Shown one piece after another: positions 15,640 to 25,229 of a stretch of 64,000 nt of DNA. The DNA lies in the NCBI RefSeq assembly GCF_019972295.1, contig NZ_BLJA01000001.1, positions 1,086,049 through 1,150,048 on the forward strand, given 5' to 3'. The notes under the pieces were generated by a model. That model saw only the letters and a program-made list of their open reading frames with translations. It was not told where the DNA came from and searched no databases. Within the stretch, counting starts at the first letter, position 1; each line of letters begins with the position of its first letter. The stretch comes from Geobacter sp. AOG2 (lineage in GTDB: Bacteria; Desulfobacterota; Desulfuromonadia; Geobacterales; Pseudopelobacteraceae). The position numbers and the translations under genes were made by a program.

Positions 15640-16398
15640 TTACTTGGGCATCGGGCAGTACATATTGCCGTATGGCCGCTTGCTGCGGGGCAGCACCTTG
15701 ACGAAGTGTTCTTTCAGTACATCTTTCGCATCGAGCTTGAAATCCCGGCAGAATTCCTTGACATGCCCTTCCAACTCCGCACGATCATTGTCATTGAGTT
15801 CGAAAACACCTACCTCCTTGGCAAGGCGGGATTCATCCACGCCCCCGCGTACGTAGATCACTCCCCCGTGCATGCCGGTACCGAACAGGTAGCCGTGTTT
15901 GTCCTTGGCCGGATCGTCGGTAAACATGCCCAGGAGAATCAGCACACCGCCAGCCATGTATTCGCCGAAGAAGTCACCCGCCTTACCACCGGCGATCAGG
16001 ACCGGCTTGTTTTCCTTGTAGGACTTCATGTGGATACCGACCCGGTAGCCCACGTCTTTTCTGATGTGAATCCTGCCGCCGCGCATACCGTAGCCTAAGA
16101 CGTCGCCGGCATGGCCGTGGACGATGACCTTGCCTGCGTTCATGGTGTTGCCGATATTATCCTGGGCATTTTCATTCACAATAATAGTTGCGCCATTCAT
16201 GAATGCTGCCAAGTCATTGCCGGGGACGCCGTTGATGGTAATGGTCACAGGTTTATTGATCCCGTCGCCGATGAAATACTGGCCATTGACGTTGTCCAAC
16301 TCGATCCTGTCCGTACCGGCCTGTACCGCTTCACGTATGGTGTTGTTAAGGTCGCGGTAGTAGATACCCTGTGCGTCTATTTTCATATAAAGCTCCAC
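15640..16398 (-). CDS. Glutamate synthase GXGXG-domain subunit (archaeal-type, split)
   Basis: This 252-residue protein corresponds to the C-terminal GXGXG beta-helix domain of glutamate synthase large subunit, found as a separate polypeptide in archaeal-type enzymes. Repeating glycine-rich turns are visible (GDVLGYGMRGGRI, AGGKAGDFFGEYMAGG, GTGMHGGVIYVRGG). In the complex this domain packs between the amidotransferase and synthase domains. GGAGC precedes the ATG at 16398. It is the last gene of a five-gene minus-strand operon, 22 bases after the amidotransferase subunit. Confidence 0.93.
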   Translation of the reverse strand: MELYMKIDAQGIYYRDLNNTIREAVQAGTDRIELDNVNGQYFIGDGINKPVTITINGVPGNDLAAFMNGATIIVNENAQDNIGNTMNAGKVIVHGHAGDVLGYGMRGGRIHIRKDVGYRVGIHMKSYKENKPVLIAGGKAGDFFGEYMAGGVLILLGMFTDDPAKDKHGYLFGTGMHGGVIYVRGGVDESRLAKEVGVFELNDNDRAELEGHVKEFCRDFKLDAKDVLKEHFVKVLPRSKRPYGNMYCPMPK

Positions 16399-16420
16399 AA
16401 ACTCTCAGTGTGATAGATGC

Positions 16421-17533
16421 TTAAGCGGTTCCTTCCACCATGGCGATGACCGGCTCCCCACCGCGCGGCGACCAGATGCGGGACGGAGCAGGGCATATCT
16501 CGCGGATGGCAGATTCCTCGGAAGCCATGTAGACGAAGTCGTCCTTTTCTGCGCAGACCAGTGGCCGCAGCTTGACCCGGTCGTTCAGCCCGATCAGGCC
16601 CTTGTTGCTGGCGAACAGGATGGCGAACGGCCCGTTCAACAGAGCACTGCCGTAGACTTGGCGGATAGCGGTGTAAAGATCCCGCTCGTTCTGGGGAAGT
16701 TGATCAATCAGCGACCAGAAGGGCGGCGCTAGGGCGGTGCAGGCCAGTTCGGGCGACAGTCCGTGCTTGCGGATCAGCAGGTCAAGCATATAGGCCACAA
16801 CCTCGGTATCGGTCAGCATGGTGCACAGGTAGCCGTACATCTCCAGATAACGCTTGTTGATGCCGTAGGAGGAAATCTCCCCATTGTGGACGATGGACCA
16901 GTCCAACAGGGTGAAGGGGTGTGCGCCGCCCCACCAGCCGGGGGTGTTGGTAGGGAAACGGTTGTGGGCGGTCCAGATATGGCCGCTGTATTCCTCAAGG
17001 CGGAAGAACTCGGCGATCTCCTCGGGGAAACCGACCCCCTTGAAGGCACCCATATTCTTGCCGGAGGAAACCACAAAGGCCCCGTCTATCTCATGATTAA
17101 TGGCCATGACGTGGCGGACGATCATGTCTGAGTCGGTCAAGCCCTGGTATTCCACCGCTTCCCGATATTCATCGGTTTCCAGTGGAGTGGCGAAATAGCG
17201 CTTGAAAACCGGCGGGTTGGCGATGGCCTTGGTGCGACGGGTCGGAATATCCTCCTGCTGTTCAATGTGGAAGTTCGCCTCAAGATATTCCTCGGTCAGT
17301 TGCAGGGCCATGGCATTCTCGTACATGAGGTGGAAGGCATAGAAGTCCTTGAACTCCGGGTAGATCCCGTAGGCGCCAAAACCTCCCCCCAGTCCGTTGC
17401 CCCGGTCATGCATGAGCGAGATGGATTTGATGATCACTGCGCCTTCTACCCGTGTCCCCTTTTTGGAGATGAAGCCGGTCAGTCCGCAGTTGGAGATGTC
17501 TTTCTGAAAGATGTGGGTCGGTTGTAGTTTCAT
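16421..17533 (-). CDS. Glutamate synthase amidotransferase subunit (class II glutaminase, split)
   Basis: This 370-residue protein is the glutaminase part of a split glutamate synthase; it releases ammonia from glutamine for channeling to the synthase subunit. The class II catalytic cysteine is in CGLTGF at residue 16, so a 15-residue leader must be removed to expose it. GNGLGGGFGAYG, AHNRFPTNTPGWWGGAHPF and VHNGEISSYG are typical substrate-site motifs of the Ntn amidotransferase fold. GAGGA precedes the ATG. It lies 77 bases after the FAD oxidoreductase gene. Confidence 0.93.
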   Translation of the reverse strand: MKLQPTHIFQKDISNCGLTGFISKKGTRVEGAVIIKSISLMHDRGNGLGGGFGAYGIYPEFKDFYAFHLMYENAMALQLTEEYLEANFHIEQQEDIPTRRTKAIANPPVFKRYFATPLETDEYREAVEYQGLTDSDMIVRHVMAINHEIDGAFVVSSGKNMGAFKGVGFPEEIAEFFRLEEYSGHIWTAHNRFPTNTPGWWGGAHPFTLLDWSIVHNGEISSYGINKRYLEMYGYLCTMLTDTEVVAYMLDLLIRKHGLSPELACTALAPPFWSLIDQLPQNERDLYTAIRQVYGSALLNGPFAILFASNKGLIGLNDRVKLRPLVCAEKDDFVYMASEESAIREICPAPSRIWSPRGGEPVIAMVEGTA

Positions 17534-17610
17534 AGATTGTCCTCATGTTGGGGCAAATTCCGTATTTGCCCGGTCTCCGGAACATTCGCCGGGAATGCCG
17601 CTCCGCAGGT

Positions 17611-18921
17611 TCAGTGTCCCGCGGCCCGCTCGGTGTGGCCGTTGTCGGTCACTTTTCCCTGCGGTGCAAAAAGCCTGTCCCTGATATCCCTGGAGAGGTT
17701 GAGGAACCCGAAGTCAGGCGTGAGCAAGCTCTCCCGGAAGGGGGTTACATCGATCTTTTCCCGGATCAATCCAGAGAAGATGCCGGCACGGTCAACGTTT
17801 CCTACCAGCACCGCGCCCACTAGGCGGTTATTTTGCAATACAACCTTGCGATACTGGTAGTTCTGGATGTCCTGATAGGTGTGGATTTCGTATTCGGTCG
17901 GTTCCTTGGGGTTGGTAACCCCCATGGAGATGGTGGAAACCTTGAAAAACTCGATGGAGTTCATGGCCAGGCCGCCCACGTATTCCTTCTTTTCGCCGGC
18001 CATGGCGGCACCGGCAATGTCTCCCTGGATGTAGGCGTCGGGCCAGATTGGCATGGGATTTTTCTGTCCGCTGAAAAAGTCGGCCGCTTCGGTCACGTCA
18101 CCGGCGGCGTAGACGTCCTTTTTGGAGGTCTGCATCGTCGCATCCACCACGATGCCACGGTTGACCTCGATGTCGCTCCCCTTGAGAAAGGCCGCCGCCG
18201 GGCGTACGCCGATGGCCACGACAACGGTGTCACAGGGGATGAAGTCCCCTGATTTGAGGGTTACGCCGCTGATATCGGCCCCGTCCCCTTCGATGCGGAC
18301 GATGGTGTCTTCGGTGATGACGTCGATGCCGTTGGCTTTCATTTTGCGAGCGACAATCTTGCCGGCCGGCCGGTCAAAGGCCGACGAAAGCACGCGGTCG
18401 GCCAGTTCTACGACGGACACCGGCTTGTCCAGCAGGTTCAGGCCCTCGGCCGCTTTGAGGCCGATCAGGCCGCCGCCGATCACCACGGCCCGGCTGATGT
18501 CAGGAGCGATACCTTTCAGTTTGGCGGCATCTTCCCAGGTGGTGAAAGTGAAGATGCGATCCTTGTCGGACATTCCTTCAATGGGCGGGATGAACGGGTC
18601 GCCGCCGGTGGCCAGCAGAAGCTTGTCGTAGGGGATGGCGTCGCCGGCGGCCAGTTTGATTTTTTTGGCCGCAGTGTCCACCGCCACTACTTCGGACTCC
18701 AGCAGCAGGTTGATGCGGTTCTGGAGGTAGAATTCGTTCGGCAGATAGGCCATACGCTTCTCGTTGATCAGGCCGCCCAGGAGGTAGGAGATTAGAGGCC
18801 GACCATAGACGTTATGCCTCTCCCGAGATATGACGGTGATATTGCCCTGCTGGTCCCGCTCGCGGATGGCGCGGATGGCGCCCACGGCGGCCACGGAATT
18901 GCCGACGATCACGTAGTTCAT
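17611..18921 (-). CDS. FAD/NAD(P)H-dependent oxidoreductase of the glutamate synthase operon
   Basis: This 436-residue flavoprotein belongs to the pyridine nucleotide-disulfide oxidoreductase family (NADH oxidase/nitrite reductase-like). It has an N-terminal FAD-binding region (YVIVGNSVAAVGAIRAI), LLATGG, the NAD-binding VVIGGGLIGLKAAEGL and the second FAD motif VYAAGDVTEA. No redox-active CxxxxC pair is visible. It overlaps the ferredoxin gene by 4 bases (ATGA), so the pair is translationally coupled. In context it likely passes NAD(P)H electrons through the ferredoxin subunit to the FMN synthase subunit. Confidence 0.88.
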   Translation of the reverse strand: MNYVIVGNSVAAVGAIRAIRERDQQGNITVISRERHNVYGRPLISYLLGGLINEKRMAYLPNEFYLQNRINLLLESEVVAVDTAAKKIKLAAGDAIPYDKLLLATGGDPFIPPIEGMSDKDRIFTFTTWEDAAKLKGIAPDISRAVVIGGGLIGLKAAEGLNLLDKPVSVVELADRVLSSAFDRPAGKIVARKMKANGIDVITEDTIVRIEGDGADISGVTLKSGDFIPCDTVVVAIGVRPAAAFLKGSDIEVNRGIVVDATMQTSKKDVYAAGDVTEAADFFSGQKNPMPIWPDAYIQGDIAGAAMAGEKKEYVGGLAMNSIEFFKVSTISMGVTNPKEPTEYEIHTYQDIQNYQYRKVVLQNNRLVGAVLVGNVDRAGIFSGLIREKIDVTPFRESLLTPDFGFLNLSRDIRDRLFAPQGKVTDNGHTERAAGH

Positions 18922-19367
18922 TTCTGGCTCCCCTCCCTGTACACGAGTGCCCGGTTGGGGCAGGCGTCAACGCACGCCGGCGACTGCCTGTCCGGGCAGA
19001 GGTCGCATTTGTTGGCCTTCTTCTTTTTGAGGTTGCGCTGGATGGCCCCGTAGGGGCAGGCCATCACGCATGACCAGCATCCCACGCATTGTTCGGTGTC
19101 AATACGTACAATCCCTTCGGCATTCTTCTGTATGGCGCCGGAAATGCAGGCTCGCAGACAGTCCGGCTCGTCGCAGTGCCGACAGGTGGTCGAAAGGGAT
19201 ATGATCCCGCCGTGCAACTCCTCCACCGTGCAGCGGGAAATGGGGCGCTCCGGCTCATGCAGAAAGGCTTTGACCGGGTCTTTCGAGAGCGAGTGCTCGG
19301 TGATACAGCCCACCTCGCACAGGTGGCAGCCGATACAGGCGTCTTCAATGGTGTAGATTCGTTTCAT
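18918..19367 (-). CDS. Polyferredoxin subunit (four 4Fe-4S, DmsB/HycB-like)
   Basis: This 149-residue protein carries cysteine groups for about four [4Fe-4S] clusters: CIGCHLCEVGC, CRHCDEPDCLRAC, CVGCWSCVMACP and CDLCPDRQSPACVDACP. Proteins of this type shuttle electrons between subunits. It starts 3 bases after the synthase gene and overlaps the FAD oxidoreductase gene by 4 bases, so it should connect those two subunits in one glutamate synthase complex. Confidence 0.92.
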   Translation of the reverse strand: MKRIYTIEDACIGCHLCEVGCITEHSLSKDPVKAFLHEPERPISRCTVEELHGGIISLSTTCRHCDEPDCLRACISGAIQKNAEGIVRIDTEQCVGCWSCVMACPYGAIQRNLKKKKANKCDLCPDRQSPACVDACPNRALVYREGSQK

Positions 19368-19370
19368 GGT

Positions 19371-20900
19371 CTATTCTCCGGCCGGCATGACGCCGAGCAA
19401 GTACATGTCTTTCTCAGTCAACCCGACGGCGCGCAGTTTGTAACGGTTGCCGCGTAGAGATTCCAGGGCATTCAGGCCCATACCGCCCAGAATCTCTTTC
19501 ATTTCGTGGCCCCAGGCATGGATCAGGTTGACTAACTTCTCAGCGCCGATCTCCGGGTTGAGACGTTTGGCCAGGTAGGGGTTGTTGGTGGTGATGCCCC
19601 ATGGGCACTTACCGGTATAGCACCGCTGGCAGAGGGTGCATCCCAGGGCCAGCAGGGTCGAAGTGCCCAGGTTGATGGCATCGGCGCCCAGGGCAATGGC
19701 CTTGATGGCATCGCCGGAGTTACGTACGCCGCCGCCGACCACGATGGATACCTGGTTGCGGATGCCTTCGTCACGCAGCCGGGAGTCAACCGCCGCCAGG
19801 GCCAGTTCCATGGGGATGCCGACGTTGTCGCGGATGACCTGGGGCGCGGCGCCCGTGCCGCCGCGGAATCCGTCGATGGTGATGATATCGGCTCCGGCCC
19901 GGGCCACGCCCGAGGCGATAGCGGCTATGTGGTGAACCGCGGCGATCTTGACCGACACCGGCTTGGTGTAGTTAGTGGCCTCTTTCAAGGCATAGATCAA
20001 CTGGCGCAGGTCCTCGATGGAATAGATGTCGTGGTGAGGCGCCGGCGAGATGGCGTCGGAACCCATGGGAATCATGCGGGTCTCGGATATCTGGTCATCG
20101 ACCTTTTCACCCGGGAGGTGGCCGCCGATCCCCGGTTTGGCACCCTGACCTATCTTGATTTCAATGCCGACCCCTGCATTCAGATACTGTTCGCTGACGC
20201 CGAAACGGCCCGAAGCAACCTGGACGATGACGTTTTTCCCGTACTTATAGAGGTCCTTGTGTAGCCCCCCCTCTCCGGTATTGTAGATCGTGCCCAACTC
20301 CTGGGCAGCGGCGGCCATGGCGCGATGGGCATTCAGGTTCAGGGCGCCGTAGCTCATGGCAGAGAAGATAAAGGGGTATTCCAGGGTGAGTTGCGGCGTC
20401 AATTTTGTTTTCAGCTCAGGTTTTCCGGTTTTCTTGTTATGAACGACTTCGATATGGTCCGGCTTCTTGCCAAGATAAGTACGTAGTTCCATCGGCTCGC
20501 GCAGCGGGTCGATGGATGGGTTGGTCACCTGTGATGCGTCCAGAAGCAGGTGGTCCCAGTAGATCGGGTACTTGGCCGGATTGCCCATGGCCGCGAGCAG
20601 GATGCCGCCGGTATCGGCCTGGGCATAAAGATTGCGGATATGGGATGTGGACCAGGATTCGTTCTTTTTGAATGCCTCCTGATTCTGGCGGATGGTAATG
20701 GCGCCGGTGGGGCAAAGCGCCGAACAGCGGCGGCAGCCGATACAGAGGGTATTATCTTCAGCCAGGCGGTCATCGGCTTCCACGTAGTTGTGGACCTCAT
20801 AAGCGCACTGACGGACGCACACCTTACAACGGATGCATTTGAGGTCGCTGCGTTCGATGATAAATTCATTGAACGATTCATTGACGGATTTATAAAGCAC
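19371..20900 (-). CDS. Glutamate synthase FMN-domain subunit with N-terminal ferredoxin domain
   Basis: This 509-residue protein is the catalytic synthase part that makes glutamate from 2-oxoglutarate and ammonia. The N-terminus has two 4Fe-4S motifs (CIRCKVCVRQC, CIGCRRCSALCP). The rest matches the FMN-binding alpha/beta barrel: AMSYGALNLNAHRAMA, NTGEGG, QGAKPGIGGHLPG, DGFRGGTGAAP, and a 3Fe-4S-type cysteine set (CTLCQRCYTGKCPWGI). The start is GTG at 20900, chosen because GGAGGAGGT lies 5-6 bases upstream. It is first in the operon, behind a sigma-54 promoter. Confidence 0.95.
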   Translation of the reverse strand: MLYKSVNESFNEFIIERSDLKCIRCKVCVRQCAYEVHNYVEADDRLAEDNTLCIGCRRCSALCPTGAITIRQNQEAFKKNESWSTSHIRNLYAQADTGGILLAAMGNPAKYPIYWDHLLLDASQVTNPSIDPLREPMELRTYLGKKPDHIEVVHNKKTGKPELKTKLTPQLTLEYPFIFSAMSYGALNLNAHRAMAAAAQELGTIYNTGEGGLHKDLYKYGKNVIVQVASGRFGVSEQYLNAGVGIEIKIGQGAKPGIGGHLPGEKVDDQISETRMIPMGSDAISPAPHHDIYSIEDLRQLIYALKEATNYTKPVSVKIAAVHHIAAIASGVARAGADIITIDGFRGGTGAAPQVIRDNVGIPMELALAAVDSRLRDEGIRNQVSIVVGGGVRNSGDAIKAIALGADAINLGTSTLLALGCTLCQRCYTGKCPWGITTNNPYLAKRLNPEIGAEKLVNLIHAWGHEMKEILGGMGLNALESLRGNRYKLRAVGLTEKDMYLLGVMPAGE

Positions 20901-21220
20901 GTTCTACCTCCTCCGGCGCCGACCGGGGGTACCGCGTCGGGCAAGCCGCGCGGTTGTTGTCATCGGCATGCCGGGAGTTCATGAGCTGATAGCAAACTAT
21001 TTGCTTAAGCAACCATTGTGCCTGAAAAAACTGTTGCGGCCGAGAGGAGACCATGAGTATTATTACCCATTGAAATAGCGAGGGATTTGTAGGCCGCATC
21101 CTTGTGACGGTGGTGCGACGATTTTCCGTTGTTGCCAAGGTAAGTTTTTACTCTTCCTGTGTTTGAGTCGTTTTGTTACACAAATGTGTATCATGACTAT
21201 CGGTATATACATGGATTGCA
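20901..21220 (-). other. Divergent intergenic region, glutamate synthase operon / histidine kinase
   Basis: This 320-base stretch has no credible gene. It contains a sigma-54 promoter reading left (21008-21023) and a predicted leader of about 100 bases before the GTG at 20900, with short palindromes (CGGCATGCCG, CCGCGCGG) that could form hairpins. Upstream activator sites were not recognised by eye. Confidence 0.5.
21008..21023 (-). promoter_or_regulatory. Sigma-54 promoter of the glutamate synthase operon
   Basis: On the minus strand the sequence is AGGCAC-N5-TTGCT against the consensus TGGCAC-N5-TTGCW: only the first base differs, and the invariant GG and GC are correctly spaced. Transcription would start near 20996. 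Nitrogen assimilation genes are classic sigma-54 targets, so the biology fits. A 12-base palindrome TTGCTTAAGCAA overlaps the -12 side. Confidence 0.75.
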
Positions 21221-23386
21221 ATGAATATTTCCCGCAAGACAATTCTCGTCATTGTTAGTACCTTTATCGGACTGGTCTTTATTCTGGCCATAACCTCCGA
21301 CTTCATTCTGCTTAACAGTTTTAACAAGCTCGAAAACAAGCTGCTGAGCGAGAGCATCGCCAAGGTCAAGTACGAGATGCGGGAAGCCCTTGGCGACATG
21401 GATTCCTCCGCCAGGGACTATGTTACTCTGGTACAGAGTGGCGGCCCTGGCGAGGTCGGCGCACTGGATATCGACTCGCTCGTCAATCATCGAGTGGATT
21501 TTGTCGCCCTGTTTAATGCCGCCGGCAAACTACTCTCGACCAAGTCGGCGGATTATCATTTTCGCAGCCCAGCCGATCTTGATGGTGTATTGGAACAATG
21601 TCTCGAAAAAACAGCGCTTTTTGCCATCCAGAACAAGAAGGGGTATCTGAGCGGAGCAATCCGTAGCGACGCGCGTTTGCACCTGATAGTCGCCAGGCCC
21701 TGTTCCGGCGGTATTCTGCTGGTCGGCAGAAATATGGACAGGGAAGAAGTTTTTAAGTTGTCCGACATAAGCGAATTTACCCTTGATCTCCGACAGGTCC
21801 GGGACAAGGCGTTGCCTGCCGATTTCAGGGAGGCGCTTTCTCTACTCAGTAATGGAAGCCCATTTTATGCCGCCCCGCTTGACGATTCACTCATAGCCGG
21901 TTATGCCCTTGTGAACGATATCAATGGGCAACCGCTCTTCCTGGTGAAGCTGACCGAGAGACGTCTGTTGTACCAGCAGGGAAAAGCGAGCATTACCTAT
22001 ATCTTGGCCGCCCTGTGTATTGCTGGCTTCGTCTTTTGCTGTGTTATGTTGTTTTTTGTCCGGGGCACGGTCCTCAAACGTTTGGGGAAACTCAGTGCCA
22101 TCGTTAGACAGATCAGCAACGACCGCGACATCTCCTCCCGACTGAGGGTTACGGAGCGTAACGACGAACTTGACGATCTGGCTCTGACCATCAATGGCAT
22201 GCTGGAATCTCTGGAACATGCTGAGGACGCCTTGCGGGAACGTGAAGAACAGTATCGCATCCTGTTTGAACGTGCGCCGGACAGCATTCTGCTGATCGGC
22301 ACGGAAGGGAATGAGGCAGGCAGGATCATCGCGGCAAACAAGGCAGCAGCCAACCAGCACGGTTATACCGTTGAAGAACTGTGTGGTATGAGCATTAATG
22401 ATCTTAATACCCCGGAATCAAATGAAACTGCGCCCGATTGGATGGGACGTATCTTTAACGGTCAGTGGATAACCTTCGAATCGTGGCATTTCAGGAAAGA
22501 TGGGGCACGCTTTCCTCTCGAGGTGCATGCCGGTCCCGTTAGGCTGAATGGCAAAAATTACGTACTTGGGTTCGACCGTGATATCACTTCCCGAAAACTG
22601 GCGGAAGAAACCGATCATATGCACATGGAACAGATCCGCCAATTGAATACCGAGCTTGCCCGTCAGGCCAACGGCCTGGAAGCAGCCAACAGTGAATTGG
22701 AAGCTTTCAATTATTCGGTGTCCCATGATTTGCGCGGCCCGCTTACCCGTATTTCCGGGTACAGCCAACTGATACTGGAGGATGAATCGACGCTCGATCC
22801 TCAGGTGCGGTCGTACGTAACCCGGATCTACGAATCCAGTTGCTGGTTGAATGAAATGATAGACGCCATGCTCAGGTTGGCCCAGCTCGCACGGAGTGAA
22901 TTCCAGCCGCAACAGGTCGATCTCAGTGGTATTGTAGCGAGTCTTGCGGCCGAATGCGGGGCAATGGAACCGCAACGGCGGGCCGAGGTGGTCATCGCCC
23001 CAGATGTGACGGCAGTAGGTGACTTGCGACTATTGAGGATACTGCTGACCAACCTGTTCAACAATGCCTGGAAGTACACGGCCTACAGTACTTCCCCCCG
23101 GATTGAGTTCGGCGTCTTGAATGATGGTTCTGCCCCGGTTTTCTACATCAGCGACACGGGGGCCGGTTTCGATATGAAGGATGCGGACAGGCTTTTTCGG
23201 GTGTTTACCCGCTTGCATGACCCCTCCCAGTTTGCGGGAAGCGGCATCGGTCTCGCGACAGTACAGCGCATCGTCAACCGTCACGGCGGTAAGATCTGGG
23301 CCGAGGGCGAACCGCAGAAAGGCGCCACGTTTTACTTTACCCTGCAACCCGAAAATCCCACGGATTCCTGCACTTTTGCATCTTGA
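21221..23386 (+). CDS. Membrane sensor histidine kinase (periplasmic sensor, HAMP, PAS)
   Basis: This 721-residue kinase has an N-terminal membrane helix (about residues 8-30), a periplasmic sensor region of about 230 residues (CHASE4-like, by inference), a second helix (about 255-280), HAMP (to about 340), PAS (about 345-465; FERAPDSILLIG), a coiled coil, HisKA with the phospho-acceptor in NYSVSHDLRGPL, and HATPase with NLFNNAWKYT, DTGAGFD and GSGIGLATV. The HisKA/HATPase pair is of the phytochrome-kinase type. No response regulator is adjacent. It is divergent from the glutamate synthase operon. The ribosome binding site is weak. Confidence 0.9.
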   Translation: MNISRKTILVIVSTFIGLVFILAITSDFILLNSFNKLENKLLSESIAKVKYEMREALGDMDSSARDYVTLVQSGGPGEVGALDIDSLVNHRVDFVALFNAAGKLLSTKSADYHFRSPADLDGVLEQCLEKTALFAIQNKKGYLSGAIRSDARLHLIVARPCSGGILLVGRNMDREEVFKLSDISEFTLDLRQVRDKALPADFREALSLLSNGSPFYAAPLDDSLIAGYALVNDINGQPLFLVKLTERRLLYQQGKASITYILAALCIAGFVFCCVMLFFVRGTVLKRLGKLSAIVRQISNDRDISSRLRVTERNDELDDLALTINGMLESLEHAEDALREREEQYRILFERAPDSILLIGTEGNEAGRIIAANKAAANQHGYTVEELCGMSINDLNTPESNETAPDWMGRIFNGQWITFESWHFRKDGARFPLEVHAGPVRLNGKNYVLGFDRDITSRKLAEETDHMHMEQIRQLNTELARQANGLEAANSELEAFNYSVSHDLRGPLTRISGYSQLILEDESTLDPQVRSYVTRIYESSCWLNEMIDAMLRLAQLARSEFQPQQVDLSGIVASLAAECGAMEPQRRAEVVIAPDVTAVGDLRLLRILLTNLFNNAWKYTAYSTSPRIEFGVLNDGSAPVFYISDTGAGFDMKDADRLFRVFTRLHDPSQFAGSGIGLATVQRIVNRHGGKIWAEGEPQKGATFYFTLQPENPTDSCTFAS

Positions 23387-23492
23387 CGCACATGCACGGC
23401 TGTGTTATTAAAACAACTCTTTAAAATCAATATGTTAAATTGCATATGTTTTTTGCGTGAGCAAATTTTAGTTTATATATGTGGAGGCGGTG

Positions 23493-25151
23493 ATGTCACA
23501 ACAAATCACTCTGACGGTAGGTGGGCTCCTTGATGATATGGCGCGGCGTTTCCCTGAAAATGACGCCCTGGTCCATCCTCAACGAGGTCTGCGTTACAGC
23601 TATAGGGAATTTAACGAGGTATGCCGCCAGGTAGCCAAGGGTTTGCTCGCCTTGGGGGTCAAAAAGGGGGACAATGTTGCCATCTGGGCCTACAACGTTC
23701 CCGAGTGGGTCATGCTCCAATTCGCCACGGCCAAGATCGGCGCTGTGCTGGTAACAGTCAATACGGCCTACAAATCGGCCGAACTCGACTATATCCTCAA
23801 TCAGTCCGACTCCACCACACTCTTCATGGTCAAGTCCTTCAAGGATACGGACTATGTGCAGACTCTGTACGATGTCGCGCCGGAACTTCCGGTTACGGAG
23901 CCGGGCAAGCTGTCGTGTCCGAAGCTGCCCTATCTCAAGAATGTCGTCTTTATCGGCGATGAATCCCCTGCGGGTATGTTCACTTTCGAGGCGATGGTTG
24001 CGGCCGGGAAACGGATATCCGACGCGGAACTGAATGCCGTCGAAGCAACGCTCGACTGCCATGAAGTGATCAATATGCAGTATACTTCCGGTACGACAGG
24101 TTTTCCCAAGGGGGTCATGCTGACCCACTTCAATCTCGTCAACAATGGGTTTAATATCGGCGAGTGCATGAAATTTACCGAAAAAGACCGTCTCTGCATC
24201 ACGGTGCCCTTTTTCCATTGTTTCGGCTGCGTACTGGGGGTCATGGCCTGCGTTACCCATGGATCTACCATGGTGCCGGTGGAAATCTTCGACCCGCTCA
24301 AGGTGCTGCAGACCGTTGAACAGGAGAAGTGCACGGCGCTCCATGGCGTGCCGACCATGTTCATCGCGGAACTGGAACACCCGGAATTCTCAAAGTTTGA
24401 TCTGAGCAGCCTGCGAACCGGCATTATGGCCGGTTCGGTTTGCCCTATCGAGGTGATGAAGCGTGCGGTGAAGGATATGAACCTGACCGAGATCACCAGC
24501 GTCTACGGCCAGACCGAATCCTCCCCCGGCATTACCCAGACCCGCACCGACGACCCGATCGAACTGCGGGTGGCTACCGTTGGCCGGGCTTTGCCGGGTG
24601 CCGAAGTCAAGATCATCGACATCGAAACCGGCGCCACCCTGCCTCCCGGAAAGCAGGGAGAGCTTTGCGGGCGCGGGTATATGGTCATGAGAGGCTACTA
24701 CAAAATGCCGGAGGAAACCGCCAAGGTGATCGACTCCGACGGCTGGCTGCACACCGGCGATCTGGCTATCATGGATGAGAACGGTTACTGCAAGATCACG
24801 GGCCGGATCAAACAGATGATCATCAGGGGTGGGGAGAACATATACCCTCGAGAGATCGAGGAGTTCCTCTATACCCATCCCAAGGTTTCCGATGTCCAGA
24901 TCTACGGTGTGCCGGACCGCAAATACGGCGAACAGGTCATGGCGGCCATTATCCTCAAAAAAGGGATGGAGATGACCGAGGCTGAGGTGCGGGAATTCTG
25001 CAAGGGCAAAATCGCCAACTACAAGATTCCCAAGTATGTTAAGTTTGTTGACGGCTATCCCATGACCGCCTCGGGCAAGATCCAGAAATTCAAACTTCGG
25101 GAGATGGCCATTAAAGAGTTGCAATTGGAGGATGCCAGCGAGACGGCGTAG
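23493..25151 (+). CDS. Acyl-CoA synthetase (AMP-forming, medium/long-chain type)
   Basis: This 552-residue enzyme of the ANL superfamily activates a carboxylic acid with ATP to an acyl-adenylate and then to acyl-CoA. It shows the P-loop-like motif [12 protein letters not shown], the [13 protein letters not shown] motif, the hinge [21 protein letters not shown] in two parts, and the C-terminal catalytic Lys in [13 protein letters not shown]. Substrate class (fatty acid rather than acetate) is inferred from overall pattern. The ATG at 23493 is chosen over the GTG at 23481 because GGAGGCGG lies between them. Confidence 0.92.
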   Translation: MSQQITLTVGGLLDDMARRFPENDALVHPQRGLRYSYREFNEVCRQVAKGLLALGVKKGDNVAIWAYNVPEWVMLQFATAKIGAVLVTVNTAYKSAELDYILNQSDSTTLFMVKSFKDTDYVQTLYDVAPELPVTEPGKLSCPKLPYLKNVVFIGDESPAGMFTFEAMVAAGKRISDAELNAVEATLDCHEVINMQYTSGTTGFPKGVMLTHFNLVNNGFNIGECMKFTEKDRLCITVPFFHCFGCVLGVMACVTHGSTMVPVEIFDPLKVLQTVEQEKCTALHGVPTMFIAELEHPEFSKFDLSSLRTGIMAGSVCPIEVMKRAVKDMNLTEITSVYGQTESSPGITQTRTDDPIELRVATVGRALPGAEVKIIDIETGATLPPGKQGELCGRGYMVMRGYYKMPEETAKVIDSDGWLHTGDLAIMDENGYCKITGRIKQMIIRGGENIYPREIEEFLYTHPKVSDVQIYGVPDRKYGEQVMAAIILKKGMEMTEAEVREFCKGKIANYKIPKYVKFVDGYPMTASGKIQKFKLREMAIKELQLEDASETA

Positions 25152-25229
25152 TTCTTGAAGTGGGGGCGTGCTGAGCGGCCTGTCATCTTCTGATGAGTAT
25201 ATGATTTCGGGACACCAAGGTTAGGGAAC

